From Mycolicibacter virginiensis (GTDB lineage Bacteria > Actinomycetota > Actinomycetes > Mycobacteriales > Mycobacteriaceae): a stretch of DNA of 64,000 nucleotides. Location of the stretch: NCBI RefSeq assembly GCF_022374935.2, contig NZ_CP092430.2:248001-312000 (forward strand), written 5' to 3'. Below are positions 53,986-64,000 of the stretch, piece by piece. The position numbers and the translations under genes were made by a program. Under the pieces are notes generated by a model. That model saw only the letters and a list, made by a program, of their open reading frames with translations. It was not told the origin of the DNA and made no database searches. Numbering within the stretch: position 1 is the stretch's first letter; the number at the start of each line of letters is the position of its first letter.

Positions 53986-55584
53986 ATGTCGGCCCCCGCC
54001 ACCTGGATGGCGGCCCCGCCCGAGGTGCACTCAGCAATGCTGAGCACCGGGCCGGGGCCGGGGCCGCTGCTTGCGGCGTCCACGGCTTGGGCGACATTGA
54101 GCAGTGAGTACCTCGCTGCCGCAAGTGATCTCGCCGCCGTTCTCGGCGATTCCCAGCAGGTCTGGGCCGGTCCGACCGCCGATGCGTATGAGGCAGCGCA
54201 TCTGCCCTATTTGGCCTGGCTGCAACTGGCCGGCACGCTCAGCGCCCGGACCGCCGCCCAGCACCAGGTGATCGCGTCGGCGTACAGCAGCGCCCTGGCG
54301 GCCATGCCTACCCTCGCCGAGCTGGCCGCCAACCACACCACCCACGCGGTGCTGGTGGCGACCAATTTCTTCGGGATCAACACCGTGCCGATCGCGGTCA
54401 ACGAGGCCGACTACGCCCGGATGTGGACCCAGGCCGCCACCGTCATGAGCGCTTACCAAGCGACCACCGAGAGCGCGCGAAACTTGGGGCACACCAGCGG
54501 CAGCACACAAGCCGGCGTCGCAGCGGCCGGAGGCGGCGTCGGTGGTGGCGGGGGAGGCAACGGCGGCAACAGCGGAGGCGGTGGCGGGGCCTTTGACCTG
54601 CCGACACCGGCAGAGGTCTGGCAGATGCTGTTCGGCTCCGACGGTCAGCAGGTGCCCGGCCAAGGGCAGCCCAACTGGAGCCCCGCCGAATTCCTGCAGA
54701 ACCTGTCCAATTTCGTCAACGGTAACGAGAAGGCGCTGGCCTGGCTGCAACAGAACTTCCAGGGCGTGCTGACTCCCGCCCAGTGGTGGCAGCTGACAAG
54801 CTACTTCGTCGCCTGGCAGACCTACCGCGCCGTCAACTGGACACTGCGCAGCCTGCGATTCCTGCTGCAGCTGTCCCCACTGCTGGCGGGCATCGGGCTG
54901 AACCTGGCGATCGGCAGCCTCGCGGCGGTGGGGCCGTCGGCCGGCCTGGCCGGATTGGCGGGGCTGGCCGGTATCCCCGCCCCGGGGGTATCGGTACCGG
55001 CGGCACCTGTTGCCGTGGCGCCGGTCATCCCGGCCGGTGTGCCCGCACCGGCGCCGAACCCCGCGACGGTGCCGGGTTCGGCAGCGCCGCCCGCCCCGGC
55101 GGCGACGTTGCCTGCCTCCGCTGCCCCCGTCGGCGCCGGACCGCCACCACCGGCGGCGCCCCCTTTGATCGGCACCGAGGGCACCTTCCACAGCTACCTG
55201 GTCGGCTGGCTTCCCTCAGCGCAGAGCGCTGCCGGCAGTGCCGGCGTGAAATCGGCCCGGCCGGCCGCCAGGGTTGGCGCCGCAGCGGCGGCGGGCGAAC
55301 CGGTGGCCGCCACGGCGCGCCATGGCGGCCGTCGGCGCGGCAGATTGATCGACCCCGGCTACCGCTACGAATACCTCGAGGACGATGACCCGGGACCTGA
55401 ACCGGGCTTCGCGCGGCGGACCCGCCCCAGCGCGGTGGGTTTCACCGGGACGTTCGGCAAGACCGGGTTGGCGCACGCCGCCGGGCTGGCGGACCTGACC
55501 GGAGACGAATACGGCGGAGGCCCCACTCTGCCGATGCTGCCCACCTCGTGGGAACCCCAGGGCGGACACCCACCGAGCGAATAA
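53986..55584 (+). CDS. PPE-family protein, PPE4-like (ESX-3 associated)
   Basis: 532 residues. The PPE domain starts [19 protein letters not shown] and includes [20 protein letters not shown] and the PPE4-type [21 protein letters not shown] Gly-rich linker ([19 protein letters not shown]) at about 184-203 separates it from a hydrophobic, Ala/Pro-rich C-terminal half. The tail resembles PPE4 ([20 protein letters not shown]). It forms a heterodimer with the PE protein and is an ESX-3 substrate, with a role in iron uptake reported for PE5-PPE4 in M. tuberculosis. Confidence 0.9.
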   Translation: MSAPATWMAAPPEVHSAMLSTGPGPGPLLAASTAWATLSSEYLAAASDLAAVLGDSQQVWAGPTADAYEAAHLPYLAWLQLAGTLSARTAAQHQVIASAYSSALAAMPTLAELAANHTTHAVLVATNFFGINTVPIAVNEADYARMWTQAATVMSAYQATTESARNLGHTSGSTQAGVAAAGGGVGGGGGGNGGNSGGGGGAFDLPTPAEVWQMLFGSDGQQVPGQGQPNWSPAEFLQNLSNFVNGNEKALAWLQQNFQGVLTPAQWWQLTSYFVAWQTYRAVNWTLRSLRFLLQLSPLLAGIGLNLAIGSLAAVGPSAGLAGLAGLAGIPAPGVSVPAAPVAVAPVIPAGVPAPAPNPATVPGSAAPPAPAATLPASAAPVGAGPPPPAAPPLIGTEGTFHSYLVGWLPSAQSAAGSAGVKSARPAARVGAAAAAGEPVAATARHGGRRRGRLIDPGYRYEYLEDDDPGPEPGFARRTRPSAVGFTGTFGKTGLAHAAGLADLTGDEYGGGPTLPMLPTSWEPQGGHPPSE

Positions 55585-55804
55585 AAGTTAATCCGCATTC
55601 GCGGCTATTGAACTAATTAACGGTTCGTAGAACGAGGCAAATGCCGTAGCGTTGATCCTCAGTTATTGAACGGACTGACTCCCCGGCGTTCTGGTCCGGA
55701 AGTGCTGTAGCCGCTCTCACGATGCGAGCAACGAGCGGTCACGGTCTCCATGGAACCCAGACGGCGTGGGCTGCGACTAATCGATAGGTGAGAGGAGTGC
55801 GGGG

Positions 55805-56098
55805 ATGAGTTTGTTGGATGCGCATATTCCGCAGTTGGTGGCGTCGGAGTCGGCGTTTGGTGCCAAGGCGGCGTTGATGCGGTCGACGATGGCGCAGGCG
55901 GAGCAGGCGGCGATGTCGGCGCAGGCGTTTCATGTGGGTGAGGCGGCTGCGGCGTTTCAGGGGTCGCATGCGCGGTTTGTGGCGATGGCGGCGCGGGTGA
56001 ATGCGTTGCTGGATATGGCGCAGGTGAATCTGGCGGATGCCGGTTCGACGTATGTGGCGGCTGACGCGGCTGCGGCTTCTGGTTACACCGGGGTTTAG
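55805..56098 (+). CDS. esxG: ESX-3 substrate EsxG (WXG100 family)
   Basis: 97 residues: [20 protein letters not shown] and the ending [15 protein letters not shown] identify EsxG. Helix-turn-helix WXG100 fold, with HVGEAAAAF at the turn instead of WxG, as in EsxG. It forms a heterodimer with EsxH and is secreted by ESX-3 for iron and zinc acquisition. AGAGGAG precedes the start. Codon use is T-ending (TTG, GAT, GTG), unlike the neighbours upstream. Confidence 0.95.
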   Translation: MSLLDAHIPQLVASESAFGAKAALMRSTMAQAEQAAMSAQAFHVGEAAAAFQGSHARFVAMAARVNALLDMAQVNLADAGSTYVAADAAAASGYTGV

Positions 56099-56127
56099 CT
56101 GGCGGGCCAGGGAAAAGGAGCAGACTG

Positions 56128-56415
56128 ATGTCGCAGATTATGTACAACTACCCGGCGATGTTGGCCCATGCGGCTGAGATGAATGGGTATGCGGGGACGT
56201 TGCAGGCGGTGGGTGCCGACATTGCCAGTGAGCAGGCGGTGTTGTCGGCGGCGTGGCAGGGCGATACGGGTATGACGTATCAGGCGTGGCAGGCGCAGTG
56301 GAATCAGGCGATGGAGGAGTTGGTGCTTGCTTATCGTGCGATGGCCTCCACGCATGAGACCAACACCTTGATGATGAACGCGCGCGACACCGCCGAAGCC
56401 GCCAAGTGGGGCTGA
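56128..56415 (+). CDS. esxH: ESX-3 substrate EsxH (WXG100 family)
   Basis: 95 residues: [20 protein letters not shown], the WQG turn in [20 protein letters not shown] and the C-terminal [10 protein letters not shown] identify EsxH (TB10.4). Three His/Cys-like zinc ligands reported for EsxH include the His of SSTHE, present here as ASTHETN. It follows esxG by 29 bases. The secreted pair binds zinc in M. tuberculosis. Codon use turns to the C-ending style in the last third of the gene. Confidence 0.95.
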   Translation: MSQIMYNYPAMLAHAAEMNGYAGTLQAVGADIASEQAVLSAAWQGDTGMTYQAWQAQWNQAMEELVLAYRAMASTHETNTLMMNARDTAEAAKWG

Positions 56416-56512
56416 CAGAGCGCAAGCTCTGGCCCGTCACGGCGGGTTTCGGCAGCGTTCTTAGGCCGGTTCGCCGCGCTCACCCCGGCGTAGGGTCCGT
56501 GGAATGCCTCTA

Positions 56513-57412
56513 ATGCGTAGTGACGGTGACAGCTGGGACATCACCACCAGCGTTGGTTCGACGGCCTTGTTCGTGGCCACCGCCCGGGCCCTGGAAGCCG
56601 CCAAGCCCGATCCAGCGGCGGTCGACCCGTATGCGGAGCTGTTCTGCCGGGCTGCCGGCGGGGACTGGGCGGCCGTGCTGGACGGCAACCTGCCCGACCA
56701 TGAGCTGCTGTCCAGTGATTTCGGCCAGCACTTCGTCAATTTCCAGGGTGCGCGCACTCGGTACTTCGACGACTACTTCAGCGGCGTCGTCGAAGCCGGG
56801 GTACGTCAGGTGGTGATTTTGGCGGCCGGACTGGACTCCCGTGCCTTCCGGTTGTCCTGGCCGGACGCAACGACGATCTTCGAGTTGGATCAGCCGCAAG
56901 TGCTCGGCTTCAAGAGTTATGTGCTGTCGCAGCGCGGCATCCGTCCGACGACCGAACGGCGTGAGGTCGCCGTCGACCTACGTGAGGATTGGCCCCAGGC
57001 TCTGCGTGACGCGGGCTTCGATCCGACCAGGCCCTCGGCATGGATCGCCGAGGGCCTATTGATCTACCTTCCCGCTGTCGCTCAGGAGCAACTGTTCGCC
57101 GGTATCGATAGCCTTGCCGCTTCGGGCAGCCACGTTGCGGTTGAGGACGGCGCCCCCATGTCCCAGGACGCGTATGAAGCCGCGGTTGCGGCCGAAGTCG
57201 AGGCAGGCGACGACACCCGCAACTTCCATCGGCTGGTCTACAACGAGCAGCACGCTCCCGCCGATCAGTGGTTCGGTGCTCGCGGCTGGTCCGCGGAGGT
57301 GACGCCGCTGGCTGATTGCCTGGGTCGGTTGGGCCGCCCCGTTCCGGCGCCGGACACCGGAGCCGGTCAGATGATCCTGCGGAACTCGCTGATGTGGGCG
57401 GTCAAGAGGTAG
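56513..57412 (+). CDS. SAM-dependent methyltransferase, Rv0281 type
   Basis: 299 residues. The mycobacterial class I S-adenosylmethionine methyltransferase family (PF04072): [19 protein letters not shown] at the start, [18 protein letters not shown] as SAM motif I, VFELD-like [14 protein letters not shown], and [11 protein letters not shown]. The start at 56513 matches Rv0281; an ATG at 56504 is in frame. In M. tuberculosis Rv0281 also precedes eccA3. The substrate is unknown. Confidence 0.9.
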   Translation: MRSDGDSWDITTSVGSTALFVATARALEAAKPDPAAVDPYAELFCRAAGGDWAAVLDGNLPDHELLSSDFGQHFVNFQGARTRYFDDYFSGVVEAGVRQVVILAAGLDSRAFRLSWPDATTIFELDQPQVLGFKSYVLSQRGIRPTTERREVAVDLREDWPQALRDAGFDPTRPSAWIAEGLLIYLPAVAQEQLFAGIDSLAASGSHVAVEDGAPMSQDAYEAAVAAEVEAGDDTRNFHRLVYNEQHAPADQWFGARGWSAEVTPLADCLGRLGRPVPAPDTGAGQMILRNSLMWAVKR

Positions 57413-57483
57413 GAGCGGTCAGCGGCCGAGGCCGAGAACCGCTGTGGAAGACGAACCCGGGATGCGGTAGCGTGCGGGACAAT

Positions 57484-57498
57484 CGAAAATGATTTTCA
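57484..57498. promoter_or_regulatory. Zur box upstream of the ESX-3 operon
   Basis: CGAAAATGATTTTCA is a near-perfect palindrome of the TGAAAAT-type mycobacterial Zur consensus. It lies 188-202 bases before eccA3. The AAGGAG site of the small ORF at 57513 follows directly. Zinc repression of ESX-3 by Zur is established in M. tuberculosis. Confidence 0.8.
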
Positions 57499-57512
57499 AT
57501 AAGGAGTCGGTG

Positions 57513-57689
57513 ATGGGTTGGAACGACGTTGGCGCACCAGCGTCCCGTTTTTGGGCTGCAAAGCCGCCTGCGGGAGTGATGGAAGTCGCCTGCCGATCGT
57601 CTCGATCGATCTCGACAGTTAGCTTATGCAATGCTAACTTCAGCCGGGTTGGTGCAGTCAAAAACAGTGAAGGGGCGAGCCACGCATGA
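57513..57689 (+). CDS. Possible 58-residue leader peptide upstream of eccA3
   Basis: MGWNDVGAPASRFWAAKPPA starts it. It has AAGGAG 6 bases before the ATG, directly after the Zur box, and ends in an ATGA overlap with eccA3, which would allow coupled translation. Against it: the composition (Ser, Arg, Cys-rich in the second half) is not clearly protein-like, no homologue is recalled, and the IdeR box lies inside it. It may be chance. Confidence 0.3.
   Translation: MGWNDVGAPASRFWAAKPPAGVMEVACRSSRSISTVSLCNANFSRVGAVKNSEGASHA
57619..57637. promoter_or_regulatory. IdeR box upstream of eccA3
   Basis: TTAGCTTATGCAATGCTAA is a 19-base palindrome that matches the IdeR consensus TTAGGTTAGSCTAACCTAA at about 14 of 19 positions. 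It lies 49-67 bases before the eccA3 ATG. IdeR repression of the ESX-3 operon by iron is established in mycobacteria. The site is separate from the Zur box, so iron and zinc control may act at two promoters. Confidence 0.7.
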
Positions 57690-59518
57690 ACAACGGTGAT
57701 GCGGCTCTGCTCGCCCCACAACCGCGCGTTGATGAGGAAACCCTCAGCCGGTTCGCCACCTGCTGCCGAGCCCTCGGCATAGAGGTTTACCAGCGCAAAC
57801 GTCCTGCCGACCTGGCGGCGGCGCGTACCGGCTTCGCGGCGCTGACGCGGGTCGCGCACGAGCAGTGCGACGCCTGGATCGGCCTGGCTGCCGCCGGGGA
57901 TCAGTCGCCGCGGGTGCTGGCCGCGATCTCGCAGACTGCCGCGGGTGCCGGCGCCCTGCAGCGGCGCCTGGACCTTCAGCAGGGTGCTCTCGGGTTCCAC
58001 TACGACACCGGGCTGTACTTGAAACTGCGCGCCACCGAAGCCGACGACTTCCACCTCGCCCACGCCGCGCAACTGGCGATGGCCGGCCGGTGTGCCGAGG
58101 CGAACGCGGTGGTTGCCGAGATCGCCCAGCGGCGTCCCGACTGGAATGACGTTCGCTGGATGGCGATCGCAGTGAACCACCACGCCGGCCGCTGGTCGGA
58201 CATGGTCAAGCTGCTGACTCCGATCGTCAACGACCCTGATCGCGACGAGCTGTTCACCCACGCCGCCAAGATCGCCCTGGGTATCGCCCTTGCGCGGCTG
58301 GGTATGTACGCCCCAGCGTTGTCGTACCTGGAGGAGCCGGAAGGGCCGATCGCGGTCGCGGCCACCGACGGTGCCCTGGCCAAGGGGCTGATCCTGCGGG
58401 CCCAAGACGATGAGGAATCCGCGGCTGAGGTGCTGCAGGACCTCTATGCCGCCAACCCGGAGAACGAGCAGGTTCAGCATGCCTTGTTGGACCACAGTTT
58501 CGGGATCGTCACGACCACCGCGGCCCGGATCGAGGCCCGGACCGACCCGTGGGACCCCAGTACTGAGCCGAGCGCCGAGGAATTCGTCGACCCGTCGGCC
58601 CACGAGCGCAAGGCCGAACTGCTGGCCGAAGCTGAGCGTGAACTCGGCGAATTCATCGGGCTGTCCGAGGTCAAAAACCAGGTGCAGCGACTCAAGAGCT
58701 CGGTGGCCATGGAAGTGGTGCGCAAGCAGCACGGCCTGGCCGTCGGCCAGCGCACCCACCACTTGGTCTTCGCGGGTCCCCCCGGGACCGGTAAGACCAC
58801 CATCGCCCGTGTGGTGGCCAAGATCTACTGCGGCCTGGGTCTGCTGAAGAAAGAGAACATCAAAGAGGTGCACCGTGCCGACCTGATCGGTCAGCACATC
58901 GGTGAGACCGAGGCCAAGACCAACGCCATCATCGACAGTGCCCTTGACGGCGTGCTGTTTCTCGATGAGGCCTACGCCCTGGTGGCTACCGGCGCCAAGA
59001 ACGACTTCGGTTTGGTGGCCATCGACACGTTGCTGGCGCGGATGGAGAACGACCGTGACCGGCTGGTGGTGATCGTCGCCGGGTACCGGGCCGACCTGGA
59101 CCGGTTCCTGGACACCAACGAGGGTCTGCGGTCGCGTTTCACCCGCAGCATCGACTTCCCGTCTTACCAGCCGCCGGAGCTGGTCGAGATCGCGCACAAG
59201 ATGGCCGAGCAGCGCGACAGCCGTTTCGAGCAGTCCGCACTCGAAGAGATGCAGTCGCTGTTCGGTCAGCTGGCCGAGGCGTCGCACCCCGACGCCAACG
59301 GCGTCGCGCGGCGCAGCCTGGACATCGCCGGCAACGGCCGGTTCGTGCGAAACCTCGTCGAACGCTCCGAGGAGGAGCGCGAATTCCGGCTTGACCATTC
59401 CGAACAGTCCGGCACCGGGCTGTTCACCGATGAGGAGCTCATGACCATTACGACCGAAGATGTTCGTAACTCGGTGGCGCCGTTGCTGCGTGGCCTGGGC
59501 CTGGAGCCCAAGGCATGA
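57686..59518 (+). CDS. eccA3: ESX-3 AAA+ ATPase EccA3
   Basis: 610 residues (M. tuberculosis EccA3 has about 630). The N-terminal half is a TPR-like helical domain; the C-terminal half is a CbxX/CfxQ-type AAA+ ATPase with Walker A GPPGTGKTT at about 364-372, Walker B GVLFLDEAYAL at about 420-430 and the RSRFTRSIDFPSY sensor/Arg finger region. It is a cytoplasmic factor that acts with the PE/PPE and Esx substrates. GAAGGGG lies before the ATG. It overlaps eccB3 by ATGA. Confidence 0.95.
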   Translation: MNNGDAALLAPQPRVDEETLSRFATCCRALGIEVYQRKRPADLAAARTGFAALTRVAHEQCDAWIGLAAAGDQSPRVLAAISQTAAGAGALQRRLDLQQGALGFHYDTGLYLKLRATEADDFHLAHAAQLAMAGRCAEANAVVAEIAQRRPDWNDVRWMAIAVNHHAGRWSDMVKLLTPIVNDPDRDELFTHAAKIALGIALARLGMYAPALSYLEEPEGPIAVAATDGALAKGLILRAQDDEESAAEVLQDLYAANPENEQVQHALLDHSFGIVTTTAARIEARTDPWDPSTEPSAEEFVDPSAHERKAELLAEAERELGEFIGLSEVKNQVQRLKSSVAMEVVRKQHGLAVGQRTHHLVFAGPPGTGKTTIARVVAKIYCGLGLLKKENIKEVHRADLIGQHIGETEAKTNAIIDSALDGVLFLDEAYALVATGAKNDFGLVAIDTLLARMENDRDRLVVIVAGYRADLDRFLDTNEGLRSRFTRSIDFPSYQPPELVEIAHKMAEQRDSRFEQSALEEMQSLFGQLAEASHPDANGVARRSLDIAGNGRFVRNLVERSEEEREFRLDHSEQSGTGLFTDEELMTITTEDVRNSVAPLLRGLGLEPKA

Positions 59519-61140
59519 GCGCGGCTCAGCCCGACCGGTCCGATGACGAGCGGCGCTCGTTCGCCTCACGGACGCCGGTCAACGAGAATCCCGACCGGGT
59601 CGAATACCGCCGCGGTTTTGTCACCAAGCATCAGGTCAGCGGCTGGCGATTCGTGATGCGGCGCATCGCCTCCGGCGTAGCCCTGCATGACACGCGGATG
59701 CTCGTGGAGCCGCTACGCTCCCAGGCGCGGGCAGTGCTGATGGGTCTGCTGGTGCTGGCCACCGTCGCCGGCGGCTGCTTCGTCTTCACCCTGATCTGGC
59801 CCAACAGTGCGGCCAACAACGACCCGGTGCTGGCAGACCGCTCCACCTCCGCGCTGTATGTGCGAGTCGGAGACCAATTGCACCCCGTGCTGAACCTGAC
59901 CTCGGCGCGGCTGATCGCCGGCCGGCCGGTCAACCCGACCGTGGTGAAAAGCACTGCACTGGATAAGTTCGCCCGAGGCAACCTGATCGGCATCCCGGGA
60001 GCCCCGGAACGCATGGTGCAGAGCACCTCCCATGACGCCGATTGGACGGCCTGCGATGCGGTGACCGGCTCGACCGCCGGGGTCACGGTGATCGGCGGCC
60101 CGTTGTCCTACAACGGATCCCGTGCCGGTGCACTGGACGCGCAGCAGGCGGTGCTGGTTGACAACGGTGCCGGTGCGTGGTTGCTGTGGGACGGCAAGCG
60201 CAGCCGGATCGACCTGGCCGACCATGCCATCACCGGAGCCCTGGGCCTCAGCGAGCGGGGTTCGGCGGTGCCCACCCCGCGCCCGATCGCCACCGGACTG
60301 TTCAACGCCATCCCAGAGGCACCCGCGCTGGTTGCGCCGGTAATCCCTGGCGCCGGTGACAAGCCGGCATACGACCTGCGCACGGCTGCGCCGGTGGGCG
60401 CGGTTGTGGCGGCCCACTCCCTGGACGGCGACACGCAAGGCACCCTGCGCTATTACGCGGTGCTGGAGGATGGGTTGCAGCCGATTTCTGGGGTGTTGGC
60501 GGCGGTGTTGCGTAACAGTGATTCGCAGGGTTTGGATCGGCCGCCGGTGTTGGGTGCTGATGATGTTGCGCGGTTGCCGGTTTCGCGGCAGTTGGATGTG
60601 TCGCGTTTTCCGGAGCAGCCGGTCAAGGTGGTTGATGCGGTGTCGGCGCCGGTGACGTGTGCGCATTGGAGTAAGCCTGTTGGTGCGTCGACGAGTTCGT
60701 TGACGTTGTTGTCGGGTTCGACGTTGCCGTTGCGTGAGGGTGTGCGCACTTTGGATTTGGTGGGCGCGGGAGTGGGTGGCACCGCGGCACGTGTCGCGCT
60801 GGCGCCGGGGTCGGGTTATTTCGCGCAGAGCGTCAATAGTGACCCGGCGGCCAACGCGACTGCGGGCCCGCTGTTTTGGATCTCCGACACCGGTGTGCGG
60901 TATGGCATCAACACCGAGACCGGCGCCAATGGTGGTGATGGAGATACCGTTGCCGCACTGGGTTTGAGTGAGCCGGCTGTGCCGATTCCGTGGTCGGTGT
61001 TGTCGCAGTTTGCTGTTGGTCCTGCGTTGTCGCGGGCGGATGCGTTGTTGGCGCATGACGGGTTGGCGCCGGATTCGCGTCCGGGGCGTCGTGTTGCTGG
61101 TGAGTTGGGTGGCGTTTCTAGTGTTGGAGAGTCGCGATGA
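59515..61140 (+). CDS. eccB3: ESX-3 core component EccB3
   Basis: 541 residues. A cytoplasmic N-terminus of about 70 residues (with [20 protein letters not shown]), a single membrane helix ([20 protein letters not shown], about 73-92) and a large periplasmic part follow the EccB plan. It is part of the type VII secretion membrane complex with EccC, EccD and EccE. It starts at an ATGA overlap with eccA3 and ends in one with eccC3. Codon usage switches near 60470 from C-ending to T-ending, inside the gene. Confidence 0.95.
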   Translation: MSAAQPDRSDDERRSFASRTPVNENPDRVEYRRGFVTKHQVSGWRFVMRRIASGVALHDTRMLVEPLRSQARAVLMGLLVLATVAGGCFVFTLIWPNSAANNDPVLADRSTSALYVRVGDQLHPVLNLTSARLIAGRPVNPTVVKSTALDKFARGNLIGIPGAPERMVQSTSHDADWTACDAVTGSTAGVTVIGGPLSYNGSRAGALDAQQAVLVDNGAGAWLLWDGKRSRIDLADHAITGALGLSERGSAVPTPRPIATGLFNAIPEAPALVAPVIPGAGDKPAYDLRTAAPVGAVVAAHSLDGDTQGTLRYYAVLEDGLQPISGVLAAVLRNSDSQGLDRPPVLGADDVARLPVSRQLDVSRFPEQPVKVVDAVSAPVTCAHWSKPVGASTSSLTLLSGSTLPLREGVRTLDLVGAGVGGTAARVALAPGSGYFAQSVNSDPAANATAGPLFWISDTGVRYGINTETGANGGDGDTVAALGLSEPAVPIPWSVLSQFAVGPALSRADALLAHDGLAPDSRPGRRVAGELGGVSSVGESR

Positions 61141-64000
61141 GTCGTTTGATTTTTGAGGCCCGTCGTCGGCTTCCGGTGCCGCCTGTTGATCGGGGCACGA
61201 TCACGATTGAGCCGCCGCCGGAGTTGCCGCGGTTGGTTCCGGCGTCGTTTTTGCAGCGGGCGTTGCCGGTGGTGATTGTGATTTTGATTGTGGGCATGGT
61301 GATTGCCATGGTCGCGACGGGGATGCGGTTGGTGTCTCCGGTGATGTTGTTCTTCCCGTTTGCGTTGTTGGTGGCTGCGGCCGGTATTTATCGGGGTGGG
61401 GATAAGAAGGCCCGCACGGTTGAGGTGGATGCCGAGCGGGCGGATTATCTGCGGTATTTGTCGGTGGTTCGCGACAATATTCGCGGTTCGGCGGCTAAGC
61501 AGCGGGCGGCGGCGCAGTGGTCGCATCCGGATCCGGTGGATTTGGTGGCGGTGCCGGGGTCGCGGCGGCAGTGGGAACGCGATCCGCATGATGAGGATTT
61601 TTTGGTGGTGCGCACGGGCCGGCATGCGGTGGGGTTGGCTAGTGCGGTGCGGGTCGCCGATACCGCTGATGAGATTGATTTGGAGCCGGTCTCGCATTCG
61701 GCGTTGCGCAGTTTGTTGGATACCCAGCGCACGGTGCGTGATGTGCCGGTGGGTATGGATGTGACGAAGCTGTCGCGGGTCACGGTGCTCGGTGAGGGCG
61801 AGCACGCCGCTGATGAGGTGCGGGCGGCGGTGCGGGCGTGGGTGGCCCAAGCGGTGACGTGGCATGACCCGACGGTGTTGGGGGTGGCGTTGGCGTCGCC
61901 GGAGCTGGAGACGCCGGCGTGGTCGTGGTTGAAGTGGTTGCCGCACACCGATATCGCCGGCGCTGTTGATGGGGTGGGCCCGGCCCGCTATTTGGCGGCC
62001 AGTGGTGAGGAACTGGCGGGCTTGTTGGCCCCGGTGCTCGCGGGCCGCCCGCCGTTTACCGGCGAGCCGGCTGAGTCGGGTCGGCATGTGTTGGTGATCA
62101 TTGATGACCCTGAGTTTGATGTGGCGGCCTCGGTGTTGGGGGCTGCGCGTGCCGGGGTGACGGTCATCGTGCGGTCGACGGCGGCGCCGAACCGTGAGCA
62201 GTATGGCGATCCGGAGCGCCCGATTTTGCGGATCACTGCCGGTGGGGTGGCGATTGATCGGTGGCAGTCGGGCGGCTGGGCGCGTTATGTCGATGCCGCG
62301 GATGCGTTGGGGGCCCCGGAGGCGGCGCATGTGGCGCGGCGGTTGTCGCGGTGGGATTCCAATCCGACGCATGCCGGGTTGCGGTCGGCGGGCACCCGGG
62401 GTGCCACCTTCACCACGTTGTTGGGTATTGCGGATGCCTCACGCTTGGATGTGCCGGCGTTGTGGGCACCGCGCACCCGCGAGGAAGAACTACGCGTGCC
62501 CATTGGGGTGACCGCGACCGGGGAGCCGTTGTTGTTCGATCTCAAGGATGAGGCCGAGGGCGGGATGGGTCCGCACGGGTTGATGATCGGGATGACCGGC
62601 TCGGGCAAATCGCAGACGTTGATGGCGATTTTGTTGTCGTTGTTGACCACGCATTCGGCGGATCGGTTGATCGTGATCTACGCCGACTTCAAGGGCGAGG
62701 CCGGCGCGGACATTTTCCGGCATTTCCCGCAGGTCGTTGCGGTGATCTCGAACATGGCCGAGAAGAAATCCTTGGCGGATCGGTTCGCCGACACGTTGCG
62801 TGGTGAGGTGGCGCGGCGGGAGTTGTTGCTGCGGGAGGCGGGCCGCCGGGTTCAGGGCAGTGCCTTTAACTCGGTAACCGAGTATGAGGCCGCGATCGCT
62901 GCCGGCCATGATCTGGCGCCGATCCCGACGTTGTTCATCGTCGCTGACGAGTTCACGTTGATGTTGGCCGATCACCCCGAGTACGCCGAATTGTTTGATT
63001 ATGTGGCGCGCAAGGGCCGCTCGTTCCGCATCCATATCTTGTTTGCCTCGCAGACGTTGGATGTCGGCAAGATCAAAGACATCGACAAGAACACCTCGTA
63101 TCGGATCGGGCTGAAAGTCGCTTCGCCGAGTGTGTCTCGCCAGATCATCGGGGTCGAGGACGCCTATCACATCGAGTCGGGCAAAGAACACAAAGGTGAG
63201 GGCTTTTTGGTGCCCGCCCCGGGGGCGGCCCCGATCAAATTCCGCTCCACCTATGTCGATGGGATTTATGACCCGCCACGGCAATCGCGGGCGGTGGTGA
63301 TGCATGCACTGCCCGAACCGAAACTGTTCACCGCCGGCGCGGTCGACGCCGGGCACGAAACCACCCTCGTGGGTGAGATCGACGAGGAGGTGGCGGGTCC
63401 ACCGCGCAAGCTGATCGCCACCATCGGCGATCAGTTGGCCAACTACGGCCCGCAAGCCCCCGCATTGTGGTTGCCGCCCCTGGACGAGCCGATCCCGCTG
63501 GCGACCACCCTGGCTTCCGCGGGGATCGCCGAGCGGGCGTTGCGGTGGCCGCTGGGTCAGATCGACAAACCCTTTGAGATGCGCCGGGATCCGCTGGTCT
63601 TCGATGCCCGCTCCGCGTCGGGGAACCTGCTCATCCATGGTGGCCCCAAGTCCGGTAAAACCACCGCATTGCAGACGTTCATTTTGTCGGCGGCGAGTCT
63701 GCATTCGCCGCGGGAGGTCACGTTCTACTGCCTCGATTACGGCGGCGGGCAGTTGCGGGCCCTCGACGGTCTAGCCCATGTGGGCAGTGTCGCCTCAGGC
63801 CTGGAGCCCGAGAAGATCCGCCGCACCTTCGGCGAACTCGAGCAGTTGTTGACGGCCCGTCAGCAGCGTGAAGCGTTCCGTGATGGCAGCATCGGTTCGC
63901 TCAACGACGGCTACGGTGAAGTGTTTTTGGTCATCGACAACCTGTATGCCTTCAGCCGCGACAACACCGATGCGTTCAACACCCGCAATCCGCTGTTGGC
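61137..64000 (+). CDS. eccC3: ESX-3 FtsK/SpoIIIE-type ATPase EccC3, N-terminal part
   Basis: 954 complete codons, cut by the window end. Two membrane helices near the N-terminus ([37 protein letters not shown]) are followed by a degenerate domain and the first ATPase module with Walker A GMTGSGKS at 485-492 and Walker [11 protein letters not shown]. The second module begins with GGPKSGKTT at about 834. EccC3 is the motor that recognises secreted Esx and PE/PPE substrates. The first 1.9 kb keep the T-ending codon style of the end of eccB3. Confidence 0.95.
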   Translation, partial: MSRLIFEARRRLPVPPVDRGTITIEPPPELPRLVPASFLQRALPVVIVILIVGMVIAMVATGMRLVSPVMLFFPFALLVAAAGIYRGGDKKARTVEVDAERADYLRYLSVVRDNIRGSAAKQRAAAQWSHPDPVDLVAVPGSRRQWERDPHDEDFLVVRTGRHAVGLASAVRVADTADEIDLEPVSHSALRSLLDTQRTVRDVPVGMDVTKLSRVTVLGEGEHAADEVRAAVRAWVAQAVTWHDPTVLGVALASPELETPAWSWLKWLPHTDIAGAVDGVGPARYLAASGEELAGLLAPVLAGRPPFTGEPAESGRHVLVIIDDPEFDVAASVLGAARAGVTVIVRSTAAPNREQYGDPERPILRITAGGVAIDRWQSGGWARYVDAADALGAPEAAHVARRLSRWDSNPTHAGLRSAGTRGATFTTLLGIADASRLDVPALWAPRTREEELRVPIGVTATGEPLLFDLKDEAEGGMGPHGLMIGMTGSGKSQTLMAILLSLLTTHSADRLIVIYADFKGEAGADIFRHFPQVVAVISNMAEKKSLADRFADTLRGEVARRELLLREAGRRVQGSAFNSVTEYEAAIAAGHDLAPIPTLFIVADEFTLMLADHPEYAELFDYVARKGRSFRIHILFASQTLDVGKIKDIDKNTSYRIGLKVASPSVSRQIIGVEDAYHIESGKEHKGEGFLVPAPGAAPIKFRSTYVDGIYDPPRQSRAVVMHALPEPKLFTAGAVDAGHETTLVGEIDEEVAGPPRKLIATIGDQLANYGPQAPALWLPPLDEPIPLATTLASAGIAERALRWPLGQIDKPFEMRRDPLVFDARSASGNLLIHGGPKSGKTTALQTFILSAASLHSPREVTFYCLDYGGGQLRALDGLAHVGSVASGLEPEKIRRTFGELEQLLTARQQREAFRDGSIGSLNDGYGEVFLVIDNLYAFSRDNTDAFNTRNPLL

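Overview
The window is high-GC actinobacterial DNA, and its gene order marks it as a mycobacterium. Relative to Mycobacterium tuberculosis it follows the stretch from Rv0250c to the ESX-3 locus: acr2, nirB, nirD, the HemD-type regulator, narK, aac, the 5-oxoprolinase genes, fecB2, oplA, Rv0269c, fadD2, fadE6, the Rv0274 glyoxalase, the Rv0281 methyltransferase, then eccA3, eccB3 and eccC3. It is not a tuberculosis-complex strain. It carries a complete selenocysteine system with a selenoprotein formate dehydrogenase, a second narK module, an SbtA-like transporter and an inserted catabolic island. A non-tuberculous mycobacterium is the safest call; the species cannot be fixed from here.

Layout. 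1-11 kb is nitrogen and redox metabolism: an Rv0250c-like gene, small heat shock protein, assimilatory nitrite reductase NirBD (preceded by CRP-like and GlnR-like sites), two tandem nitrate transporter modules with HemD/winged-helix regulators and a CbiX-like chelatase, and a putative bicarbonate transporter. 11-18 kb holds AAC(2')-I, two kinds of 5-oxoprolinase and a substrate-binding lipoprotein. 18-27.5 kb is a catabolic island: XRE-TetR regulator, acyl-CoA dehydrogenase, phosphotransferase, SDR, hydrolase, PucR-like regulator, SnoaL-like protein, FadD17-like ligase and a frameshifted Rieske oxygenase. 27.5-37 kb returns to syntenic genes (LigD-type polymerase, FadD2, FadE6, glyoxalase) plus a DoxD-DoxA fusion, a hydroxyacid dehydrogenase, a TetR regulator and a FUSC protein.

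37-50 kb is the selenium island: selB, selA and tRNA-Sec on the minus strand; a diiron-like hydrolase, a ferredoxin reductase and selD on the plus strand; then the three formate dehydrogenase subunits and fdhD. The catalytic subunit has an in-frame UGA followed, 11 bases later, by a hairpin with a GGUCU loop, the arrangement I recall for E. coli fdhF. tRNA-Sec, SelA, SelD and SelB together would decode it, and FdhD would mature its Mo cofactor.

50-64 kb contains a PGRS protein with a signal peptide instead of a PE domain, a lipoprotein overlapping a TiaS-like protein, and the ESX-3 region. The PE5-PPE4-esxG-esxH cassette lies upstream of eccA3, not downstream of eccC3 as in M. tuberculosis. 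eccA3 is preceded by Zur-like and IdeR-like boxes, consistent with zinc and iron control. eccC3 runs off the window. Codon usage changes sharply inside eccB3. No IS element, CRISPR array, rRNA or prophage was seen.
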